From positions 81,913,846 through 81,977,845 of the forward strand of contig CM051462.1 of NCBI GenBank assembly GCA_028095005.1: 64,000 nucleotides of DNA. The letters run 5' to 3'. The notes beneath the pieces are model-generated. The model worked only from the letters and a program-made list of their open reading frames with translations. It ran no database searches and was not told the DNA's origin. The DNA comes from Rhynchospora pubera (Eukaryota; Streptophyta; Magnoliopsida; Poales; Cyperaceae). The stretch's first letter is position 1, and each line of letters begins with the position of its first letter. Positions 25,554 through 37,837 of this stretch are shown piece by piece. The position numbers were made by a program, and so were the translations under genes.

Positions 25554-25695
25554 AGCACCGTTTGGATATAGGAAGAAGGAAGAAGGAAGAAGGTCCAAAT
25601 TTATTATAAACAATCCAAACTCTTCACAAAGTTACATATTTTTCAATATTTTTTTTCCACTTCTTCCCTTCTTCCCACACCTATCCAAATGGAGA
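25554..25695. mobile_element. Tourist/Harbinger-like MITE, copy 2
   Basis: Starts agcaccgtttggatata and ends tatccaaatggaga. The interior has aaacaatccaaactcttcac followed by aaagttaca, shared with copies at 12379 and 60480. A ggaagaa triplication lies near its left end. It sits about 240 bases past the SEC24 stop, so it may lie in or just after the 3' untranslated region. Confidence 0.7.
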
Positions 25696-27573
25696 TGTTG
25701 AATATAAAAATGACCTACCTTGGATCACATTTTCCCATTTTTTTTTTTTCGATTGTCTCACGCCTTTGTAATGGTGGGGCTCATCCTTTTGGATTCTAAC
25801 ATAAATAATACAAGGGATACAAACAAATGTATGTACTGCAGTGGCAGCTTTCTATCCGGTTTCTGTTGTACTTGGCAGATGCAATTATTAAACAATAAGA
25901 GGCCCATTTGAAATGGAAATTTCAGAAGATTTATTTGTTTGTCTACTGTCTACATGCTATGGTAGGCAGATGCTGTTGAAGCCTTTAATAATGTTTAGTC
26001 CTCAGCGTTATAATATTTGGTTGTCTTTCTTATCACCTGCTATTAAAAATGCGTCGATATTATTGCTCAATATGTTCGTTGTCTTTAACAATGACTCCAA
26101 TGGGTTTAGTTTTCTTATCATTTCCTTTTACAGTTCCTTGATATTGTTACTCAATATTTTCATTGTCGTTAACCATGCCCTCAATCATCCGAACCTTCAT
26201 TTAATTAGTAACGTTTCGAATTTCAACGAACTTCGGTTATTTGGTTATAAATTGAAAACTCGTCGATGAAATATCTCATTGCATAAGACTAATTGAAGGT
26301 CGTTTTTTCATTGTGAGTGTGTAAATTGTATAGGAGAAACGAGTAGATTGAAAGGGCGATTCAAGGATGAGGTTTTTTGCAACGAAGTACAAAAATAACA
26401 CTCAAGGAGGCTCTCGTGTCTATGTCAGTAGCAACACTGCTCATGTTCAATAACTACAAAAACATGTGAGGAAGATTCCAATGTCAACATTTTGATTGTC
26501 CTAAATGACAACGTTTTGTTATTTATTTATTTTTTTTCAAATAAAAAAATTCAAACGTAAAATTCAAACTGTCGATCTTATTTAGTTTAATGAGCGTTGC
26601 GTTTTTATATAAGTATTATAAATTTTCGAGTTTATTTGATACTTGAACAAGAGATAGAAAAATAAACGAACCTTGTTAACTATGATAGTTTCGTTCTAAT
26701 ATATTCATGTTTTAACATTTGATCAGTGTTATCGAGCAAATATCGTCAAATAATTGCGCTCTAATAAAATGTTGGGTCCTTGAGTACCAATTAAGTAGTA
26801 GAGAACTAGTAATGCATGAGATGAAAAGTTGTAACTTATTTTATTTTATTTTGGTAGAAATTCAATATCCACTTCACTTGTGAAAGGAAAAATAAATTAC
26901 TCATTCTTATTAGTTAACTTATTTTTTTATTAGAAAATTGATAACTCAGCACCCTGCTCTCCCGCAGAAAACTTCAATTTTATTTTATTTTTCTCACTTT
27001 TGGACAACAATTTGGACTGGTTGTATGTGGATTGGATAGTATTATCTGGACATCAGACTGTTCGTATGTATGCACCTCTGTAAAGTGCAGTCTGTGCAGA
27101 GTATAATTGTATACTATATTTGCATAATGCAGACCATGTAATAAATTATTCATGTGATGAGCGCTGAAATTTGCATCAGTACAGGAGAAATAACAATATA
27201 TAAATATGCTTCGTCCTCACATGAATGCTTGGGTTAGGAATTTGTACTGGACCGTTCTTCTTTATGTATTAACGTTTACCTGACAATTTACTCGGGGGAT
27301 GATTCGGCTTTGTTTAACAATTCAACTGAGATTAAAAAAGTTGCCATTTTTTGTTCATATTTATTCAGCTCTACTGAAATCGATTTGTAGCATGGTCTTT
27401 TGAAAATTAAAAACTGCCGTATACTCAGGATTCCCTATACGATAAGATTCCATGAGAGACTTCATTATATGAAACTACCAATATAAGGGACAACAAACTT
27501 TTACTTATTGCATATTGTGTAGCTAGTTTCACACACGCTATAATTTTAAAACATTTTTTTTGTTTTTTTTAAC
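25696..27573. other. Intergenic stretch without a gene
   Basis: A+T-rich. A diverged internal repeat (ttgctcaatatgttcgttgtcttt near 26060, and ttactcaatattttcattgtcgtt near 26148) is visible. The open frame 25913-26269 spans it and is not convincing. No RNA gene is seen. Confidence 0.5.
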
Positions 27574-27745
27574 GGGAATTGCTCCTCTCACGTCTCAATT
27601 TCGAAGATTCACTCTAAAATTTTTCTATTAGGACTAAAATGATCTTGATTCATTGCACTTGAAAAAAAATATATTATTTAAAAATTAAGGGTATTTAGGT
27701 CATTATTGGCGTATCTCCAAATGAGGAGTGAGCGGAGCATTTCCC
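27574..27745. mobile_element. MITE with gggaattgctc ends
   Basis: Starts gggaattgctcctctcac and ends gtgagcggagcatttccc, an imperfect inverted pair. It is related in its ends to the intronic element at 57291-57426. Flanking tttttaac/tttttgac could be a degraded duplication but is low-complexity. Confidence 0.55.
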
Positions 27746-27759
27746 TTTTTTGACCCTCA

Positions 27760-28035
27760 AGGGGTCTGCTCCAGTCTCCAGAAGGGGTGAATGGCGGAGG
27801 GTGAGGAAAGAGAAGGGGTGAAGGGGGGCGGGTGAGGGAAGAGGTGAAAAAGTTCACATTTTTCCAAACTCAAAAAATATAATGGAAATCTGAATGACTG
27901 AAGAATAATAGAGATAAACTCTATATAAAAATTTGATCAATCTTATTACCCCAAATTTGAGATGAACACTAGTTTCTCCCTTATTTTTCCTTTCCTTACT
28001 CTTCCTCTTCCCTTTTGTTTATGGAGCAAGACCTA
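27760..28035. mobile_element. MITE, second copy of the ctccag-ended family
   Basis: The left end ggggtctgctccag and right end tatggagcaagaccta mirror each other and match the ends of 653-901. The interior again has a purine-rich left half and a pyrimidine-rich right half. Confidence 0.55.
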
Positions 28036-28506
28036 AAATTCAAGGTGTATGTCAAATTTTATATATACTTCTACTTACGAAGAAATTGAAACCTTGTTGT
28101 CTTACTTATATCAATCTAATATAATGGAAAATATATAGAATTCTCTAACACTAGAAGTACCTCTCTTTAAAATTCGATATTTGCTTAAAATAAAAATCAA
28201 GACAATGGATCGTCAAAATTCTATTCTCTACTGTTGATGTCGAAGACAACGACATGATATCATTTGGAAACCATTTATTTGCATAAATAACGACTGTTCA
28301 CACATTTAGGCGAAATCCCTGTAGATTTACCTGAAAATAATCCAATATTAGCTCCTTATGCTTAAATCTTTGATGCATACTGTGTATTTAAAATTAGCAT
28401 GTTTTTTGTTAATGTACCAAATCAAGCTGCCTAGTTTCTTGTCTTTAGTTTCCACAAGGCAGCAAATGCCACAAATCCACAAGCATGTATAATATAACGA
28501 TCATAG

Positions 28507-29516
28507 TTAATTAACGGGGTGATAAGGATCATTCCCGATATTTGTCATCTCCATTATCCCCACACGTTTTTTATTTTAGGAAACAATTATTTACGCGTTT
28601 TCTAAATACGGAAATCCAATACTCATTCTTTTTCGCTCTCCTCTCTCGCGTGTGTACGCTCGCCCCCCCTCCCCCCTCCCACCCTCCTGCATACGCTCCC
28701 CAACCCCCACCCTCCCCCAACTCATTCTAACTGTTGAGGTTAAAATATTTAAATGTTGAAGTTAATATATATGCCAACTTCAACAATTTAAATATGCTCA
28801 CTTCAAATATTACCTTCAACATTTAAATATGTCAAATTCAACAATTATATATATTAACTTCAACAGTTATATATATTAAATTCAACAGTTACATATATAA
28901 CATATTATACAACAGTTACATATATAACTTCAATAGCTACATATATAACTTCAACAGTTATATATATTAACTTCAACAGTTATATATAGTAACTGCAACA
29001 GTTACATATATAACTTCAATAACTACATATATAATTTTAACAATTACGCATATAACTTCAACAGTTATATATATTAACTTCAACAATTATATATATTAAC
29101 TTCAGCAGTTACATATATAACATATTAACTTCAACAGTACATAGAGGATGTTCGTGGCGTGTAGTTTGATTTCCGAATTATGAAATTCTTGGCCAGAGAG
29201 TTAACTTCAACAGTTAGGATATTACCTTCAACATTTAATTATATTGACTTCAACAGTTATGAAGTGTGTAGGAGGGGAAGAGGGAGTGTGGGGGGGACAG
29301 CGTCCGTGAGAGGGATGAGGGGGGAGGGGGGGCAGTGTACGTGAGAGGGAGGATGGGGGACAGTGTACGCGAGAGGGGAAAGGGATTAGTTCACGCGGGA
29401 GAGGGGAGACACGGCGTACGCGGAAGGAGAGCCACACGTTTTCTCTTTCTGAAAATCGGGGATGATGGGGATGATATAATCTCTGGGATGGTCCTAAGCA
29501 ATTCCGATTAATTAAC
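28507..29516. mobile_element. Foldback element carrying a minisatellite core
   Basis: The 992-bp unit 28516-29507 is bounded by ttaattaac on both sides (28507-28515 and 29508-29516), a possible 9-bp target duplication. Its ends are inverted (ggggtgataaggatcattccc against ggatggtcctaagcaattcc). Inside, a pyrimidine-rich block with ccccccctcccccc (about 28630-28725) is mirrored by a purine-rich block with ggggggga (about 29265-29410). The words cacacgttttt (left) and ccacacgttttctc (right) lie at matched positions relative to the ends. Between the arms is a tandem repeat. No protein is coded; open frames there are compositional. Confidence 0.65.
28736..29260. repeat. Minisatellite of about 22-bp units
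   Basis: Roughly twenty imperfect units of the type ttcaacagttatatatatta, with variants containing acatatataac. The array fills the centre of the foldback element and degenerates at both ends. Confidence 0.85.
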
Positions 29517-29850
29517 TTGCATGAAATCATTTCTAAATACTCTCTATGTATTTTTTTTTCACATACCTTATAATATATATTTGCCTATTGCACAAGAAAT
29601 ACATGTTAATTATGCAATTAATGCATTATTATCAATTTTAGACACAAAACTATCGACCACAGTTATGCTTCTTGACTGCATATATAAAATGCGCATGTTA
29701 ACAACTGTAAATTATACTCATATTTTGTACTTCTCAAAGCACAAAAATGACCATCGTAAAATTAACACTAAGCTATTGTTTTGAACTTCCACACTTATTT
29801 TTCTGAGTCATCCATAAAATATAATGCCACGAGACTATTGTAGAGCGCGT
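29517..29850. other. Intergenic spacer
   Basis: A+T-rich with no supported feature. The open frame at 29521-29784 has no recognisable product. Confidence 0.5.
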
Positions 29851-30151
29851 GCACACTTAGGGGTGTCAACGGCAACCGTTTCGCCGTTATGCCGTCACGT
29901 TAACGGTAAGTTGAACGGTAAGTGGCAGCGAACATTGTGACGTTTCGATAATGGAACGTCAAACGGAATGGGTAGTGGAACGGAATAGCACATGCCGTTT
30001 ATTGAAATCGTATATTTTGTACATGCCGTTTAGCGAAATGGTAAATGAAACGGCAAACGGAACGCTGAAATTGTGCCGTTTCATTTGTGGCACGGCAAAC
30101 GGAACAGCCTGTTCCGTTGCCACATAACACGTTTGACACCCCTGCACACTT
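29851..30151. mobile_element. hAT-type MITE with perfect 8-bp target duplication
   Basis: The 285-bp element 29859-30143 starts aggggtgtcaac and ends gtttgacacccct. It is flanked by gcacactt at 29851-29858 and 30144-30151. The interior is made of repeated aacggcaa/ccgttt words. The perfect duplication implies a fairly recent insertion. Related to 15764-16148 and, more distantly, 43222-43547. Confidence 0.9.
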
Positions 30152-31235
30152 AGCCATTGCAGATTGCACACTTCATTTTATTATTTTTTTAAATATAGTT
30201 AAAAAAAGGTAATAGTATTTAGATGTATTATATCTCAATGATACAGATCTCTTTGGCAGTTGTACTTGCTACTCCCAGTCCCCACAATGGATGACCATAC
30301 AAGTCCAAATTTCTGAGGCGCATGAGCGTAAATTTGCACAATTGCACTAACAATTTTAAAGCGCTTTTTATTTACTTATCCATGTACACCTACTTATTTG
30401 AGTAGTCATTGGCTTTGTATATTAATTTACTATTTACTTATCCGTGCATTTACTCATTTACTTGTCGGTGCATTCATGCATCCGCGCATTTACTCATTTC
30501 TGCAGGAGAAATCATGACAACGCTGGGTTTAATGCTAATATGTCTGGGCCCAATTAATGGACTTATCATACATATTCGAAGGCCTTTATTCGTTAGTTAT
30601 GATGAAGAAATAGGAAAGAGGCAAAGAGCAGCTGGTGGTGGTGCACATGCCATGACAGTGAATGAGAGAGATAAGCAGTAAAAAAGATGAAACAGTGTAG
30701 GCCTAATAATAATTAATGATGAAACAGTGATGCCATTTCTGTTGTTACTGGAAACTGAAATTTCATGGGTCTTTTGCGTACCTTGTTGCTAATTGGTACA
30801 ACAGAAATGCTTATAAGACAGGAGGATAATACTTGTGTACTTCACTACTTTGGATGATTTTACAATATATAATAAATTATAAACCTAATACAGGTACCTA
30901 GAAGTACTATAAACTGGTTATGATTTGATCCGCAGCTGCTTCTGAAGATTGGACTAACGGGAAAGAAAGAGACTTACATTTTTGAGATTTCCTATTTCCG
31001 TTTACATAAATTATGTTCTGGCACTTACCAAGTCAGAACAGCATTCCTAACTTAAGTAATTACGCCTATTACATTTATTTTTTACAATTTTTATTTTTGC
31101 ATGATCTTCATGTACGTAATACTTACAAATACAGAAATTAAACCCCCATAAAAAAAAAAAAAACTTAAGCCAAATCTGGATGTTGTAATATTCAATTTCT
31201 CAATGGACTTGTATGTAACTATTTTTCCTCCTCTC
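30152..31235. other. Intergenic stretch upstream of the first transporter copy
   Basis: A degenerate tandem phrase (cgtgcatttactcatttactt and variants) spans about 30400-30500. It is followed by a short open frame (to 30681) after a ttctgcag, which looks like a splice acceptor but has no recognisable product. The right part should hold the promoter of the first OCT4-like copy. Confidence 0.4.
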
Positions 31236-31243
31236 TTTAAATA
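31236..31243 (+). promoter_or_regulatory. TATA-like box of OCT4-like copy 1
   Basis: The sequence tttaaata lies 72 bases before the ATG at 31308. The intact copy has cttaaatacat at the matching place (51894-51904), so the core promoter was duplicated with the gene. Confidence 0.5.
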
Positions 31244-31307
31244 CATCACCATTTCATACACTTCTCAGACCCTAGCAGCCAAATCCATTCAATAGATTAC
31301 TCTCCAA

Positions 31308-34300
31308 ATGTCTGATGAAGCCTCTCCACTTCTCTTATCAATCGATGACATGATCGAATCATGCATGACTGGGCATCGCATGTCGCACCTCCTCCCTTCC
31401 CTTCTAGTTACGATTGTCTGGATCTTTGATGCACAACAAACATTCATCTCTGTTTTCACCGATGCAGAACCCAAATGGCACTGTCAAAATCCAAACGACC
31501 CAATTTGCATTTCTTCTTTGAGCCCATGCAACCTTGACAAAGACTCATGGGCTTGGGACATGCCGACAGATAGCTTCGTGGTATCCGAGTGGGATTTACA
31601 GTGCTCGGCTCCAGCATTGGTGTCACTTCCGGCATCGGCATTTTTCATGGGTTGTCTTGTTGGTGGTTTACTGCTCTCTACATTAGCAGATTCCATATTT
31701 GGAAGAAAAAGGTGGCTGTTAATTTTCATCCCTTCTCATTAATTGGTCCAATACTTCATGTAGACATGTACCCTTATAAAAAAATATATATATAAACATT
31801 AGTTCTTATGAATACTCCTACAAACAACATCACTAAAATTCGGATGTGCTCTTTTTGAAATAGTTAAATTTCTCTAATTACCCCGCCAATTATTTGCCTT
31901 AATCCAAACATTTGTATAACACTATATATAATTTAGGGGAAATATTCTCGATCTATGAGAAAAAGAATATGGCAAAAAAAAAAAAATCATATCCTAGTGA
32001 TGGCAGACAACCTATTATAATTTAGTTATTATGCAGGAGCACTTCTCATATTTTAAGTTTTTCATGCTAATGCGATATATTGAGGGGCATTTTAAATTTT
32101 CTGCTTTAAAGTAAAGAATAGCAAAAGATGCCACGAATATGAGCAAATAAAGAAATAAAGTAATTGATATTTTTTTTTATTTTATAAAAAACAATAATTT
32201 AGTCTTTCCATTTATAATGAAGATCAGTTGATTTTTTTACTTGAGGCTACCATCTACGTACACCACCGATCAAATCCTATTTTAAGAATCAATGGTCCAC
32301 ATTCGCTCGTCTTAATGAATTGGTCAGTAGTAGGGATAAGGATGAGGGCTAGACTCTATATTTATTTAGAAAAAAAGAAATTCTGCATATTAATTGCTTA
32401 AATTTAATGACATCCTGTTACGTACGTCCCGTTGTACTAATTAATTTATGGCAAGGTGAATGTTATGATTGTCCATAAATCTGTTTTCCATGAATTTTCA
32501 GTATTAAATTGGACCATCTGACAGGTGAAATTACATAAATAGAAACATTTACTTCCATGTAAAAGAATTGCAAAATGCCTTGAAGTAAAACACAACAAGT
32601 AATTATTTTTGTCATACGGTAATTCTAACATAATATATATCATGCAAGGTTGCTAGTCTTTTCATGCCTTGCCATGTCAATGGCTGGAATTTTCTGCAGT
32701 CTTTTCTCCAAACATCTGGATTTATTCTGCGACGAGATTTATTTGTGGTTTTTCTCGAGCTACTGTTGGTACATGTGCAATGGTTCTGAGTACAGAGATT
32801 GTGGGGAAGAAATGGCGAGAAATTGTCAGCATTGTCAGCTATGTTTGCTTCACATTGGGATTTTTATCACTACCTATGATAGCATATCTGTGTCGAATGA
32901 TGTCTTGGAGGTTCTTATATCTTTGGACTTCAATTCCTTCACTATGCTATGCTGTTCTGGTCTATTTTCTTGTGCCTGAATCTCCAAGGTGTGTTAAACA
33001 CTTAAACTTGATTTCAATTTTAAACGAAATTACATGTCAAACAATTTGTACAATGGTTAACTGCACAATTGTGTGCACAATCATCATCGTTTTGAATAAA
33101 ATTATAATAGATTAATTTTTGTAGACGTAAGTATTCTACTCGTTTCTGTCAAGTCATACATATATAATGAATTCACCATCCTTGAACCTAGACATATGAA
33201 CAAGTACTAATACATGTGTCTGAGTAAATATCTGAAAATAATTATTTTGAAGTGAGATAGGTAAAACGTTTCCTTATCTTAATCGAAAGGAAAAGTGGAA
33301 AATGGACTTATTCAATTTAACCAGTTCTTGGGGTCCTTTCTGCAGTATATATATATATTTTTTCCTTTCTTATTTTGAGGTACTAGGGATTCGTTTTCAT
33401 ATAAAGAAGTACATGGACATATTCCAATTTGGAAACTTTTGTCTTCATTTATTCGTATTCTTACTACCTCTAGGTATATATATGCAAGCTAATTTGTATC
33501 TATTACAAGATTTGCAAATCCATGGCACATTGGGTTGTGTTCAATAAGAAATCAAATTTTTTAGTTTGCTTCAAACAGGAAATAACGTACCTAGAGTGCA
33601 GAAAAATCATTAGTTGCCCTGAACTTAATTAGTCAATAAAAATGAACAGTCTATTTATAATTTCCATTTCATCCATAACTAGGTGGCTCTTAGTGCGCGG
33701 TAGGAAGGATGAAGCAGTACAAACGCTCAAAAAAATCACTACCCTCAATGGAAATCTCATTACCTCAAACTTCTCCAAACTACAGTGTTTTGACGAACCA
33801 ACATGCAAAACCGGCATGCTTTCCACTATGAAAATGCTGTGGGAGAGAAAATGGGCCCGAAAGCGACTCACTGCCATAATGACGATCAGTTTTGGAGTAG
33901 GATTATCCTATTTTGGCATGCCTTTAAATGTCGGGAACCTTGGATCAAACCTCTATTTAAGTGTAGCATTAAATGCCGTGGCTGAGTTTCCTGCAACTTT
34001 GTTAACATTTTTTCTCGTCGGTAAGATCAATAGACGCAGCTCGTTGCTTGCCTTAACAACAATCAGTGGCATCTGTAGTTTATTTTGCCTCATGAACAAT
34101 GACATAATACCAGAGAGGGTACAAATGGTGATTGAGGTGGTATCATTCTTTGGCGCATGCACATGCTGTGATATAATCCTAATATACACCATAGAGTTGT
34201 TCCCGACTTGCGTCAGGAACTCCGCACTTGCTTTGATACGGCAAGCACTGGTGCTAGGTGGTGTTTTGGCGCCGGTGTTGGTTGTTAAAGGAAGAAATAA

Positions 34301-34451
34301 TAAATTTTGGTCCTTTGGAGTGTTCGGGCTAGCGATATTTTGTTGCGGGTTGTTCACGGTGTGTTTGCCGGAGACACGAGGGAGGACCATATGTGACGCC
34401 ATAGAGGAAGAAGAGTTTAAAGAGGCTAACCCTGCAAGAGATGAGAATTGA
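31308..34451 (+). pseudogene. OCT4-like organic cation/carnitine transporter, frameshifted copy 1
   Basis: Three exons at 31308-31711, 32649-32988 and 33683-34451, with the same phases as the intact copy at 51984. The family (SLC22-like major facilitator transporters, about 12 membrane spans) moves organic cations or carnitine-like solutes; plant OCT4 types are linked to the vacuolar membrane. Exon 1 keeps the Cys-containing loop (WHCQNP...SPCNLD) and the LADSIFGRKR motif. Exon 2 keeps SWRFLYLWTSIPS and PESPR. Exon 3 keeps WLLVRGRKDEA, ELFPTCVRNSAL and LPETRGR. Exon 2 is 340 nt against 339 in the intact copy. One extra T lies in the run at 32690-32693, after residue 149, so the normal frame ends early. 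No splice choice I tried repairs it. Everything else is well preserved, so the lesion is recent or an assembly error. Confidence 0.8.
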
Positions 34452-35574
34452 GAGGTTTAAATGTTGTTGTTCAATAAGGTGAAAATTCAGAAGCATGCAG
34501 TCTGGATTAAAAATAAATATCGGCAAGGTCGGTAGACAATCGTCTACCAACAATTGTATTGAGATATTGAAGGAATAAAGTTTGAGACGTTTATGTTTAA
34601 AATTGTTCACAATATTTGCAAGATTTTAATCAAAAGAAGACGACCAAACTTTTAATTTACAAAAGCAATTATTAAACCGATTGCATAATTATAAATTTCC
34701 TGACATTTTACAGTTTAAACATAAAAATAATATATAATCTAAAACCAGCTCTTGATCTAGTGACAAAGAACTCAAGGCGACTCACCGCCATAAGTCGTAA
34801 AAGTAAATTAATTCTCCATCGTTTTACGCATCCTTGCCAGCTTTGTATGATACAAGTCAGCTATACGTTAATTAATCTGAGAACAACATTACCAGGATAT
34901 ATCTCAACTTTACCATAAGCTAAATGTACTATTGCTATGAAATAGCATGGAACCAGTACATGCGAAATTCAGAAACATTATGTTTACTTTCTAGGACAAG
35001 TAGTCATGTACATGCAGAACGGACTGATGTGGCTGGTCTGTGTTTTTCTCCAGAGCCTAATTGGAAACATGATCATCAATTATTTGTTTTTTAGTTTAGA
35101 CAGCACACATGGTTCAGACTGGTAAATGTATGACCGCACTTTTTTAGCCAAATCCATCCAGTTCATGTATAGAATATATCCAAAGCACATATATATATAA
35201 CCGCCCAAGCAGAAAGGATGGAAAAACAAAAAAGTGACTTGTGTCCACAAGCTATTAACAAAGAAGGAACTTATCAATATTGGATTTAAAGAAAACAAAT
35301 GAGAAATTGAACAGCTGTCTAATTCCTTTTCCTCTCCTTGTATCATTTCCACAACAAACTTGTCAAAGAAATTGAACAATCATAACTGAAAAAATCGAGC
35401 AATTTATCAATTTTTAGGGAAACATTACCGGTCCCCACCGAAACTTTCAACAAAGTGATTTGGCTTTTGCTTCCGCACTGCTGAGGTGGCGCGACATGGG
35501 AGAAGGGTTTTAGCTTTTTTGACAGTGTGGTGCTAAGTTAAAAAGTTTTAAAAAAAAAATTGGTTTAAAAAATT
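34452..35574. other. 3' flank of transporter copy 1
   Basis: The first part (to about 34700) is homologous to the sequence after the fragment at 39113, so it was part of the duplicated unit. The rest is A+T-rich without a supported gene. Confidence 0.55.
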
Positions 35575-35985
35575 GAGAAATGTTAGAGTTCAATATATTA
35601 GACGGATAGGGTCCGTCTAATATGATTGTTTTCATATTTTTAAATGTCAAATAACCGATCTGAACCGTCCAATGTGTTCTCCATATTGAAAACTTATAAG
35701 AAATCAATTTTTAAATTTTATTAAATTTTTTTTAATGTTATTTTTGGTATTTTAGAAAATCGTTGTTATTGGACAATCCATAATTTTCATATCATAAATT
35801 TTCTATAATACTAGAAAGTAAGTAAAAAATTATTCGGAAAAAATATAAATTTTGGTTTCTTATAAGTTTTCAATATGAATAATATATTGAATTGTTTAGG
35901 TCAGTCATACGAAAATTAAAAATATGTGAAAATGATAGTATTAGACCGACCCATTCGTTCAATATATTAGACACCAGCATTTCTC
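35575..35985. mobile_element. Foldback MITE, same family as the SEC24 intron copy
   Basis: Left end gagaaatgttagagttcaat and right end aatatattagacaccagcatttctc are inverted copies. Both arms share the gaccgatc...cgtccaatgtgttctccatattgaaaacttataagaaa core found at 20729-21124. Noncoding. Confidence 0.75.
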
Positions 35986-36356
35986 AAAAAAAAAAAAAAA
36001 ATTGGTGTGGCTAGTGTGTGTTAAAAAGATGAAAAGTTAGAAAGATTAGAGACGGAATCACAAAATAAACCAAAAAGTTAAAAAGATTTTGGTCCTCTCA
36101 GTGCTTCAATCTGATCCTATGGATATCATCTATAAACATGAATTTTGATGTAATCGGACCGCCAAAAAAATTAGGGGAATTGCTTTTGACAAATGGATTT
36201 TTACTTCTCGCAACTTAATATTTTTTAATGACTAAATTGCCCTTGACTTCAATTAAGATTGCGCAGCATATATTCTTAAATTTACTCTGATTTACTTAAT
36301 TATATTTCCTTTTTTTTCTAAATTTTCTACTAAGAGACAACCGTTTTCTCCCTTTA

Positions 36357-37836
36357 ATAATAGAAAAAATTAGATATAACCCCTGAATTCTTCTTCAATT
36401 GGGTATAACCCCTGGAAATTTTAAAATTAGATATAACCCCCTCTAATCATAGTGTATGTGGATATAAATTCTTTTTCTCAATTTTAATTATTTTTTTCAG
36501 GAAAAAAATCAACTCAAAAAAATATGACAAAATTGCCCTTCCTAGTATCGTTTCATCTGCTTTCTGATTGTGGCGATGCCTCTTCCTTCTTAATTGCTAG
36601 GTTTTTAAAATAATTCCTAATCTTCTTCGTTAAAATGAAGCCAACAAAAAGTGAATGAAAAATGACTAAAACCATGATTAGTAAATCATCAAAATATAGA
36701 ACCATTACCTTCGTCATCATCAAATCCCTTATTTGTTTTCTAGCACGCTGACGCAATATGAAAAATGGCTCACCCGAGATGGTATCTCGGGGTACTTCAT
36801 CCGAAATATCTTAGAGATTTTTCATTCACCCGAGATACCTCGGGGTGCATGGTGCAGGTAATCACTCAAGGTCACTCGGATTGTCCAATCCGAACAAGAC
36901 GTGAGTCATTCTCCCGAAGTATGTTGAGGCGCTACATATTTTCCGAGGTACCTTGGGGTTCCGAGTATAACACGAACTCAACCCGAGAGGGTACCTCACC
37001 AAAGGATATCTCTCACCCGAGACCTCACCCTCACCCGAGGGTATCTCACCAAGACCTCTCCCGAGGATACTTAGGGATGTTGCATCCGAGCACGACGCGA
37101 ACTGAATCTCATCCGAACCTAACTCAGAATCTGACGAGGACTATCTTTAGCTTAGGACATTACTATATTTGTAATTTTATATTTTCTTTCTCTTTCTACA
37201 AATTTCCTTTTTTAGGATACTATTTCTGAAAATATACTAACTTGTTGTCCAAGGCGCCGCCACCTATATAAAGGGGTGCTTGTCATTGTAAAAGGGAGTT
37301 GATTAATTAATGGAATTTCCCTTTGGGCTCTTTGAGTTCCTCTTTGCTATTTAGCATTTCTTTGTGTTTTCTAATTCCACTAAACCATTTATCGCCGGCC
37401 TCCTCAGGCGGACCGGTGGTTTGGAACGAGCGCCATCGTCACACACCATCTTTTTGGTCATCGTGAAAAATCAGAGAGATGATGGTTTGTCCATAGTGAG
37501 AAGGAGAAGACGTATCATTATTCAGTACAAGTACATTTTTTGTCATTAGTGATGGCTTTTTTTTGTTTGGTATTGTTATTCAGAGAGATGAGTGATTTAG
37601 GAGTAAGTATCATTAGAATAAGTGAGAAGAAGATGAAGCGTTTTTGGTAGAGAGGGTACAATGGTCATATTTTATGGAATTGATTTTTTTTCCAGAAATA
37701 ATGATGAAAATGAATAGAAAGGGGTTATGCCCACGTATATCATGATTAGAGGGGGTTACATCTAATTTTGAAGTTTTCAGGGAGTTATATCTAATTGAAG
37801 AAGAATTCAGGGGTTATATCTAATTTTGCCATAATA
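36357..37836. mobile_element. Large foldback element with an LTR-like insert
   Basis: The left arm (about 36360-36470) and right arm (about 37720-37836) are long inverted copies. The left aaaattagatataacccctg is matched by caggggttatatctaatttt at 37808-37827, and agaagaattc/gaattcttct words follow. Between them lies a region (36765-37420) with a degenerate repeat and then cctatataaaggggtgcttg, which looks like the TATA region of an LTR. I could not find clean ends or a target duplication for the insert. A diverged single arm of the same family lies at about 51225-51350. Confidence 0.6.
36765..37120. repeat. Degenerate repeat of cacccgaggtatctc units
   Basis: Roughly ten imperfect units of the type cacccgag-gtatctc with variable spacers of about 20-60 bases, some inverted. 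Such clustered short repeats are usual in the U3 part of plant LTRs, which would fit the TATA-like motif at about 37264. The open frame through it is not a gene. Confidence 0.6.
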
Positions 37837-37837
37837 A

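Noticed and set aside
28736..29260. CRISPR-like regular repeat
   Set aside because: The units are contiguous and imperfect with no unique spacers, and this is a plant nuclear sequence. It is a minisatellite.
30409..30681. Possible last exon after ttctgcag
   Set aside because: The acceptor-like site sits in a degenerate tandem repeat, and no matching upstream exon or product could be found.
32650..32979. 109-codon frame in transporter copy 1 exon 2
   Set aside because: It starts in the correct frame for about 14 codons and then leaves it at the extra T. It is the shifted reading, not a separate gene.
36765..37229. 154-codon open frame
   Set aside because: It runs through a degenerate noncoding repeat (cacccgag...gtatctc) and shows no family signature.
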